DNA from: Elusimicrobiota bacterium
GTDB lineage: Bacteria > Elusimicrobiota > UBA5214 > JBBAAG01
Length of the DNA: 30,223 bases
Direction: 5' to 3'
Assembly: GCA_041658405.1 (NCBI GenBank)
Contig: JBBAAG010000034.1
Coordinates: 1 to 30,223 of the forward strand
In this document: positions 25,210 through 30,223 of the stretch, piece by piece
How the letters are laid out: every line of letters begins with the position of its first letter
Numbering within the stretch: position 1 is the first letter of the stretch
Position numbers and translations under genes: made by a program
The notes under the pieces: generated by a model
What the model was told of the DNA's origin: nothing
Database searches by the model: none
What the model saw: only the letters and a program-made list of their open reading frames with translations

Positions 25210-26571
25210 ATGGCTGTTTACAGAAACATTCTTGAAGCTATCGGCCGCACGCCGCTTGTACGGTTAAACAATATCGTCAGCGGTATCAAGTCTGAGGTAT
25301 ATGTGAAGGTGGAGTATCTCAATCCCGGGGGGAGTGTGAAAGACCGGATCGGACTCGCGATGATTGAAGCAGCAGAGAAGGAAGGATTGCTTAAACCCGG
25401 AGGTACAATTGTTGAAGCAACCGCCGGGAATACGGGCGTGGGGCTCGCGTTGGTAGCTGCCATAAAAAAGTATCGCTGCATATTTGTAATGCCGGACAAA
25501 ATGAGCGCAGATAAAATTGTTCTTCTCAAAGCTTACGGCGCAGAGGTTGTGATAACCCCGACATCAGTACCGCCCGACTCGCCGGAAAGTTATAACGGCG
25601 TGGCGGACCGGTTGGCAAAAGAAATCCCGGGCGCGTACCGGCCGAACCAGTTCGCAAACCCCAACAATCCGAACGCTCATTATCTTACCACCGGGCCGGA
25701 GATTTGGCAGGATTCAGGCGGGAAGATCGACGTCTTCGTTGCAGGGATGGGAACCGGAGGGACGATTTCCGGAACAGCAAAGTATTTGAAAGAAAAAAAT
25801 CCTAACATCACCATCGTCGGCGCGGACCCGGAAGGATCGATTCTTTCCGGTGACAGCCCCAAATCGTATAAGGTGGAAGGTATCGGCGAAGATTTTATAC
25901 CAAAAACCTTTAACCGCCAGATTGTTGACGAGATGGTAAGGGTAAGCGATAAAGAATCGTTTTACACCGCCCGGCTATTAGCTAGAGAAGAAGGGTTATT
26001 GGTTGGCGGGTCATCGGGTACAGCGGTCGCTGCGGCCTTGAAATACGCGCAACAACTTACCACGCCGAAATATATTGTTGTGTTGATGCCGGATACCGGC
26101 AGGAACTATTTAACCAGAATATTCTCCGATACCTGGATGCATGAGAACGGGTTCTTAACAACAAAAACTATGAAACCGGTGAAGGTCGGCGAGATAGTAG
26201 ATGTTAAAACTTTTCCATTACTAATATCCATCTCGCAAGACGCAACCCTCAACGCAGCGGCCAAGCTTATGCGCGAAAATAACATCTCGCAGTTGCCGGT
26301 AATTGACAAAAACAATAAGTTTGTCGGTAGTTTACAGGAAGCGGCGCTCATGAAGTTTTTGCATGACGGTATTGATTTTAACAACCAAAAGATTTCAGCG
26401 ATTATGGGCCAACCGTTACCGGCGTTGGACGAGAACATAGAAATTTCTGAAGCATACCGGATACTATTGAGCGGTACCACGGCGATAGTGGTTACGCGTA
26501 ACGATAATCCGGCTGGGATTATCACGAGGTCAGACTTAATAAATTATTGGTTAACACAAAAAGGACAATAG
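25210..26571 (+). CDS. cbs: Cystathionine beta-synthase with CBS-domain pair
   Basis: A 453-aa fold-type II PLP enzyme. The catalytic core (1-320) has GRTPLVRLN, the PLP lysine K44 in GGSVKDR, EATAGNTGVGLA (substrate loop), GMGTGGTISG and VGGSSGTAV. A tandem CBS-domain pair follows at about 340-453 (two repeats ending in LPVIDKN and AIVVTRNDNPAGIITRSDL), a regulatory part that in some relatives binds adenosyl compounds. It condenses homocysteine, made by MetY, with serine to give cystathionine. An O-acetylserine-using (MccA-type) or cysteine-synthase activity is a possible alternative, but the C-terminal CBS pair and the operon favour cystathionine synthesis. No heme-binding N-terminal extension is present. 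Confidence 0.87.
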   Translation: MAVYRNILEAIGRTPLVRLNNIVSGIKSEVYVKVEYLNPGGSVKDRIGLAMIEAAEKEGLLKPGGTIVEATAGNTGVGLALVAAIKKYRCIFVMPDKMSADKIVLLKAYGAEVVITPTSVPPDSPESYNGVADRLAKEIPGAYRPNQFANPNNPNAHYLTTGPEIWQDSGGKIDVFVAGMGTGGTISGTAKYLKEKNPNITIVGADPEGSILSGDSPKSYKVEGIGEDFIPKTFNRQIVDEMVRVSDKESFYTARLLAREEGLLVGGSSGTAVAAALKYAQQLTTPKYIVVLMPDTGRNYLTRIFSDTWMHENGFLTTKTMKPVKVGEIVDVKTFPLLISISQDATLNAAAKLMRENNISQLPVIDKNNKFVGSLQEAALMKFLHDGIDFNNQKISAIMGQPLPALDENIEISEAYRILLSGTTAIVVTRNDNPAGIITRSDLINYWLTQKGQ

Positions 26572-26605
26572 TGGGGAACGAAGTAAACGTATGAGGTATA
26601 AAAAC

Positions 26606-27742
26606 ATGAAATTTGAAACAAAAGCTATCCATGACGGGCAAAAGCCGGACCCGTTAACAGGTTCTGTAATAGTGCCGGTTTACCAAACATCGACGTATGA
26701 ACAAGTGGCGATTGGTAAGCATACAGGGTACGAGTATTCCAGGACCGGCAATCCTACGCGTAAAGCGTTAGAGGATTCTCTTGCCTCGATTGAAGGTGCC
26801 AAACACGGGCTGGCATTTTCGTCGGGAGTAGCTGCAACGATGGCGGTGTTGAACTTGCTTAAACAAGGCGATCACGTTATCTGCGGGGATGAGGTTTATG
26901 GCGGTACTTACCGTCTTATTGAACAAGTAATGAAAAAATGGGGGCTTGAGGCGGACTATTTTGATGTTGACAACATACGCGGCTTGCCATATTTTATTAA
27001 ACCCAATACCAAACTTATTTGGATTGAAACACCTACGAACCCGCTATTGAAAATTATTGATATTACTTTTGTTTCGCGGATTGCAAAAAAGTATGGGTTG
27101 CTGTTAGTGGTGGACAATACGTTTGCCAGCCCGTATTTCCAAAACCCTATTGAACTGGGTGCTGATATTGTAGTGCACAGCACGACAAAGTATTTAGCGG
27201 GGCATAGCGACATTATTGGCGGTGTGGTGGTAACTTCAAACGCTGGGATTTATAACGACCTTAAATATTACCAAAATGCAGCGGGCGCAGTGCCGGGCCC
27301 GTGGGATAGCTGGCTGGTTCTACGGGGAATAAAAACGTTGGCGGTACGTATGAAAGAACATGAAACCAACGCGTTATACCTCGCGAAATATTTAAATACC
27401 CATAGAAATGTGGAAACCGTGTATTATCCCGGGTTGAAAAACAATGCGGATTATACCGTAGCGAAAAAGCAGATGTCCGGGTTTGGCGGAATGATAAGTA
27501 TGGAACTCAAAGGCGGGTATAAAAAAGTTGAAATGTTTATCGCAAAACTAAAACTCTTTATCCTTGCCGAAAGTTTGGGCGGCGTAGAATCCTTGGTTTG
27601 CTACCCGCCGAAGATGACGCACGTATCGTTCTCGCAGAGCGAACGCGAGAAACGTGGCATCAAAGATAACTTAGTCCGTTTGTCGGTAGGTATAGAAAAT
27701 AAGGACGACCTGCTTGACGACCTGAAACAAGCGTTGGGATAA
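26606..27742 (+). CDS. Cystathionine gamma-lyase / gamma-synthase
   Basis: A 378-aa fold-type I PLP enzyme. ATG 26606 is preferred over ATG 26591 because family members begin MKFETKAIHDGQ and GAGG lies 9 nt upstream. Motifs: YEYSRTGNPTRKALE, SSGVAATMAVL, DEVYGGTYRL, ETPTNPLLK, VDNTFASPYFQNP and HSTTKYLAGHSD with the PLP lysine K195. Lyase and synthase cannot be separated with confidence by eye. Behind a cystathionine beta-synthase, cleavage of cystathionine to cysteine and 2-oxobutyrate (reverse transsulfuration) is most likely; the gamma-synthase reaction on O-acetylhomoserine is the alternative. Confidence 0.88.
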   Translation: MKFETKAIHDGQKPDPLTGSVIVPVYQTSTYEQVAIGKHTGYEYSRTGNPTRKALEDSLASIEGAKHGLAFSSGVAATMAVLNLLKQGDHVICGDEVYGGTYRLIEQVMKKWGLEADYFDVDNIRGLPYFIKPNTKLIWIETPTNPLLKIIDITFVSRIAKKYGLLLVVDNTFASPYFQNPIELGADIVVHSTTKYLAGHSDIIGGVVVTSNAGIYNDLKYYQNAAGAVPGPWDSWLVLRGIKTLAVRMKEHETNALYLAKYLNTHRNVETVYYPGLKNNADYTVAKKQMSGFGGMISMELKGGYKKVEMFIAKLKLFILAESLGGVESLVCYPPKMTHVSFSQSEREKRGIKDNLVRLSVGIENKDDLLDDLKQALG

Positions 27743-27763
27743 TAAAGAAAGAGGGAAGGGAAG

Positions 27764-27961
27764 ATGTATAAACTAATTGTGTTAATTGTCATCAGTATAT
27801 TTATCCTAACGGGCTGTAGCGCCGTAAATAGAGTAGTTTCTCCGTTAGGCGTAATGTACGAAGAGACAACTTTGATGAAAGAGTATCAGTTGAACAAAGA
27901 CCAGTCTGCCGGTGAAATTGGAACAACGAGTTCGTCATCACACGCATGCTGTGCGAATTAA
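27764..27961 (+). CDS. Small lipoprotein
   Basis: A 65-aa protein with a lipoprotein signal: hydrophobic stretch then LTGC, lipid-anchored cysteine C18. The mature part is 48 residues, ends in SSSSHACCAN, and has no known domain I can assert. The small size and Cys-rich tail resemble DUF4266 lipoproteins, which sit beside outer-membrane barrels, but the match is loose. A purine-rich GGGAAGGGAAG site precedes the ATG. It starts 21 nt after the cystathionine enzyme and ends 4 nt before the barrel gene. Confidence 0.7.
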   Translation: MYKLIVLIVISIFILTGCSAVNRVVSPLGVMYEETTLMKEYQLNKDQSAGEIGTTSSSSHACCAN

Positions 27962-27965
27962 TAAT

Positions 27966-29096
27966 ATGAGCAAAATAATTGAAAGCATCATTTTTGTTTT
28001 CAGCGCACTCACACTTTTGCCAGTGTTTGTTTTTGCGTTGGATTTTACGCCTGTGTTCAGTTTTAACCGCAGTTTCAACACAAATATTGATTTATATAGA
28101 GTAACAACCTTTTCTCTTCCCTTCAGGGAAGATTATTACAGCGAAGGGCTTTTGGGGTTTAAAAGCAGCCACGTGTTTTCCAAAATGTTTAATATAGTTA
28201 CCTCCGGGAATATTACGTTAAACGAATATGTTAAATACAAAGAACGTAAATCTACAAAATACGATTTTAATACAGCGATATTAATTTCTTTAAACCAGTT
28301 GCTGCTCAAACCGTGGGTCAGGTTTGAGAATAATAACGAGGTAAACACCACATGGAATTATTCATTTATCAATCCGGGGCTTGAAATCAACTGGGTACTC
28401 GCCGCGGGGCCAATTGTGAAGTTGAAATACGAAAACAAACAAAAGGTGTACTACAACAACCCAATCACAGAATTCACGGATACTAGCCTTACTAATCTCA
28501 ATTCAACACAACAAAAACTTGATTTAAGCATGGTTTTTTGGCACAATCAACATCTGCGGTCAAAAATTGAATATACTAAACAGTTGGGAACATACAAGAA
28601 TTCCGCGCCACCTCCAGCAATGGAAGAAAACGTTGTAGCAACTGACCGGATAGAAGACGGAACTTTAGTAAAAATTGAGGGTACCACTATTTTATTCAAT
28701 TATTTGTTGCTAAATTTCGGGTATGGACAATTTAGCAGCACGTCGTCAATTGTTGGATCTAACTACAATTCGGAATACTACCAACTTGGCGGATTATTAA
28801 AACTCGGTAAGCGGGTAAGTGTTTTTTTTGATGGGACATATATGCCGCTCATTTTCCCAACTAAAACGTTTGATATCGACCTACTGGCCGAACGGACGCG
28901 GCGTGATGAGTACAAAAATATATCGGTTAAAGTTAGCGCTGAATTATTTAAAAACATATTCATAGATTTGAAATATCTGTATTCATTAAACGATTCAAAA
29001 TATTTTGCGGATACAGATGCTAGAAAGGCGGTGTTGGATACCGGATATTCATATTTTCAGGAAGTATATTCTATGGGCGTCAGGGTAGGATTTTGA
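27966..29096 (+). CDS. Outer-membrane beta-barrel protein
   Basis: A 376-aa protein from ATG 27966; this start puts a clear signal peptide (SKIIESIIFVFSALTLLPVFVFA) at the N-terminus. The mature protein is a series of alternating aromatic strands separated by short turns and ends MGVRVGF, a C-terminal Phe typical of outer-membrane barrels. No specific family is recognised. DUF3570-like barrels, which pair with DUF4266 lipoproteins, are a loose possibility. It has no good ribosome binding site and lies 4 nt after the lipoprotein gene, so translation is probably coupled. Confidence 0.65.
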   Translation: MSKIIESIIFVFSALTLLPVFVFALDFTPVFSFNRSFNTNIDLYRVTTFSLPFREDYYSEGLLGFKSSHVFSKMFNIVTSGNITLNEYVKYKERKSTKYDFNTAILISLNQLLLKPWVRFENNNEVNTTWNYSFINPGLEINWVLAAGPIVKLKYENKQKVYYNNPITEFTDTSLTNLNSTQQKLDLSMVFWHNQHLRSKIEYTKQLGTYKNSAPPPAMEENVVATDRIEDGTLVKIEGTTILFNYLLLNFGYGQFSSTSSIVGSNYNSEYYQLGGLLKLGKRVSVFFDGTYMPLIFPTKTFDIDLLAERTRRDEYKNISVKVSAELFKNIFIDLKYLYSLNDSKYFADTDARKAVLDTGYSYFQEVYSMGVRVGF

Positions 29097-29110
29097 AGGA
29101 GGGTAAGTTT

Positions 29111-29500
29111 ATGAAAACAGTTGGAGCATTGTTTGTAACATTTATTTTGGCAACCGGGACGACATACGCGATGAGTTGTCACGGCACGGGAGGAAATACA
29201 ACTCAAGAAAATGAACCATCACGGTATACATCGGAGCAAGCACCGCTTGCTATACCGCATCACGAAATTGAGAAGGACACATCAACCATTGTTATTATCG
29301 ATAAAAGTACGTCGACAACCGAATTAAAACAGGATACGTCGACTGTTGTTGGGACACTACCGCTTGTTCATAAAACAAAGGTAAATATTACCGCTACAAA
29401 AACGGTTTATATATGCCCCATGGGCGAGTATGAAGGCAACAAGCCGGGTAAATGCCCAAAATGCGGGATGAAGCTCAAAAAGCTTGTTCGTGTAAAATAA
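29111..29500 (+). CDS. Secreted heavy-metal-binding-domain protein
   Basis: A 129-aa protein from ATG 29111, chosen for the strong GGAGGG site 7 nt upstream. It has a signal peptide (about 1-19, ending TTYA), a Cys/His-containing start (MSCHGTGG), a Ser/Thr-rich linker with three DTST/STST-like repeats (about 55-85), and a C-terminal heavy-metal-binding module: VYICPMGEYEGNKPGKCPKCGMKL, the pattern 'YxCPMHP...PGKCPKCGMxL' of the domain found in CusB and copper P-type ATPases. Here the usual His of CPMHP is Gly. It is expected to bind a soft metal in the periplasm; the metal is not predictable. It ends the operon that began with metY. Confidence 0.78.
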   Translation: MKTVGALFVTFILATGTTYAMSCHGTGGNTTQENEPSRYTSEQAPLAIPHHEIEKDTSTIVIIDKSTSTTELKQDTSTVVGTLPLVHKTKVNITATKTVYICPMGEYEGNKPGKCPKCGMKLKKLVRVK

Positions 29501-29507
29501 CTTTGTG

Positions 29508-29536
29508 TTGACGTAAACCGGTTTTGTTTGTTTAAT
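29508..29536 (+). promoter_or_regulatory. Promoter of the Rrf2-family regulator
   Basis: TTGACG (29508-29513), 17 nt, TTTAAT (29531-29536). Transcription would start near 29543, giving a leader of about 34 nt. A tandem GTTTAAT-GTTTAAT lies over the -10 region and could be a binding site for autoregulation. Confidence 0.55.
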
Positions 29537-29576
29537 GTTTAATAATTGTGATTACCGAAATGACGGGTAAAGTAAG

Positions 29577-30023
29577 ATGAAGATTTCATTTAAAGGCGAT
29601 TACGCGTTAAAAACTATTCTGGACCTCTCTTTACATTATGGACAGGGAGTTGTATTGGCGCGTGACATTGCTAAACGCCAAGATATACCACTGAAGTATC
29701 TTGAACAAATATTGTTAACTCTTAAAGGCGCCGGGTATGTACAAAGCAAACGCGGTCCCGCAGGTGGATACTTATTAACAAAACTGCCAGAACAAATTAC
29801 CATCGGCGAAATCGTGCGGTTGATGGAAGGGCCGACTTCGCCCATAACTTGCGTGAGTAGTTCAGGTTATGCCAAATGTTCAGACGAACATCTTTGTCCG
29901 TTTCGCAGCATGTGGGTAGAAGTAAAAGATGCGATTAATGAAATAGTTGATAAAACAACGTTTAAGGATATTTGTGCTAAAGCCAAAATTGATAGCAATA
30001 ATGTCTTGATGTATAACATATAA
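29577..30023 (+). CDS. Rrf2-family transcription regulator with Fe-S-type cysteines
   Basis: A 148-aa winged-helix regulator, normal length for Rrf2. The N-terminal FKGDYALKTILDLS, the recognition-helix region IPLKYLEQILLTLKGAGYVQSKRGPAGGYLL and the wing are diagnostic. Three cysteines, C92, C101 and C107 (C-x8-C-x5-C), occupy the place of the IscR/NsrR cluster ligands (C92, C98, C104 in IscR), so an iron-sulfur cluster is likely. Members of this family control cysteine metabolism (CymR), Fe-S assembly (IscR) or nitric oxide response (NsrR). Behind a cysteine/methionine operon, control of that operon is the natural inference; CymR itself lacks these cysteines. Confidence 0.85.
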   Translation: MKISFKGDYALKTILDLSLHYGQGVVLARDIAKRQDIPLKYLEQILLTLKGAGYVQSKRGPAGGYLLTKLPEQITIGEIVRLMEGPTSPITCVSSSGYAKCSDEHLCPFRSMWVEVKDAINEIVDKTTFKDICAKAKIDSNNVLMYNI

Positions 30024-30080
30024 TGGTGGTTGAGTTAAAAGGATTTTGTGGAAAGCATTAAACCGGACAAAACACTAGAC

Positions 30081-30223
30081 TGTACAGTTTTTTTGCCTGT
30101 AATGCCCCCCATTAAGTCAAGCATATAAATTAGTAGAAATCAAAGCCTCGTTCTTTTGCCTATTCTCAAACTCTACCGGTGTCATATACCCAAGCGACGA
30201 ATGTGGGTAATCTGTGTTGTAAT
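30081..30223 (-). mobile_element. IS3-family insertion sequence, one end, cut by window edge
   Basis: The element end begins TGTACAGTTTTTTTGCC at 30081, with the TG terminus and TGTAC start typical of IS150-group IS3 elements. The transposase 3' end starts 36 nt inside it on the minus strand. It is inserted 57 nt after the Rrf2 stop. The other end and target duplication lie outside; the flanking bases here are CTAGAC. Confidence 0.7.
30117..30223 (-). CDS. IS3-family transposase, C-terminal fragment
   Basis: Reading the minus strand from the right edge gives YNTDYPHSSLGYMTPVEFE and then about 16 residues to a TGA at 30119-30117. The YN..RPHSSLGY.TP.EF ending is diagnostic for the OrfB integrase-type (DDE) transposase of IS3-family elements. 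Only about 35 C-terminal residues are in the window; whether the gene is intact beyond the edge cannot be seen. Confidence 0.85.
   Translation of the reverse strand, partial: YNTDYPHSSLGYMTPVEFENRQKNEALISTNLYA

Noticed and set aside
1..30223. CRISPR arrays, tRNA or rRNA genes
   Set aside because: No regularly spaced direct repeats and no cloverleaf-like or rRNA-like segment noticed by reading; a tRNAscan/Infernal run would settle this.

Overview
The window is a stretch of bacterial chromosome, roughly 40-45% GC outside one AT-rich patch. It is densely packed and looks Gram-negative: it encodes lipobox and outer-membrane-barrel proteins and very large secreted proteins with FlgD/CHU_C-type C-termini. 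The two giant proteins (repeated fibronectin folds, 'SPNNDG' modules, C-terminal 'WDGKD..G' and 'SGVYIYQY') resemble those of uncultivated candidate phyla such as Elusimicrobiota, Omnitrophota or Firestonebacteria. That placement is inference from protein style only; no rRNA or tRNA gene is present.

Region 1 (1-11194) is a defence-type island, all on the + strand. It starts with an Eco57I-like adenine methylase (5' end outside the window) and ends with a PLD-nuclease/SNF2-helicase fusion and an overlapping DUF3109-like cysteine-rich protein. Between methylase and helicase sit a SIR2-family protein, a HEPN-like protein, a Panacea (DUF4065) antitoxin, a 56-aa coiled-coil protein, a papain/C39-like cysteine peptidase and two overlapping small proteins. 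Most of these inserted genes are much AT-richer than the methylase and helicase, as is the target-recognition part of the methylase. This island is the best candidate for an undescribed system.

Region 2 (11236-21640) holds two convergent giant genes only 16 nt apart. Both proteins are secreted and share a collinear scaffold: fibronectin folds, one of them interrupted by a discoidin-like insert; FlgD-like modules; a carboxypeptidase-regulatory-like module; an EF-hand-like loop; and a CHU_C-like C-terminus. Their N-terminal heads differ: an RlpA/expansin-like double-psi barrel candidate in one, a PIG-L N-deacetylase in the other.

Region 3 (21641-29500) begins with a 502-nt intergenic region holding a near-consensus promoter, a 240-nt leader with a small ORF, and two adjacent inverted repeats. 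It drives a sulfur amino acid operon: metY, metX, metW, a cystathionine beta-synthase and a cystathionine gamma-lyase/synthase. Together these can turn homoserine and sulfide into homocysteine, then cysteine. The same strand continues, with gaps of 4-21 nt, into a small lipoprotein, an outer-membrane barrel and a secreted heavy-metal-binding-domain protein.

Region 4 (29501-30223) has an Rrf2-family regulator with its own promoter and three IscR-like cysteines, a plausible regulator of the sulfur operon. It is followed by the end of an IS3-family insertion sequence that runs off the right edge.
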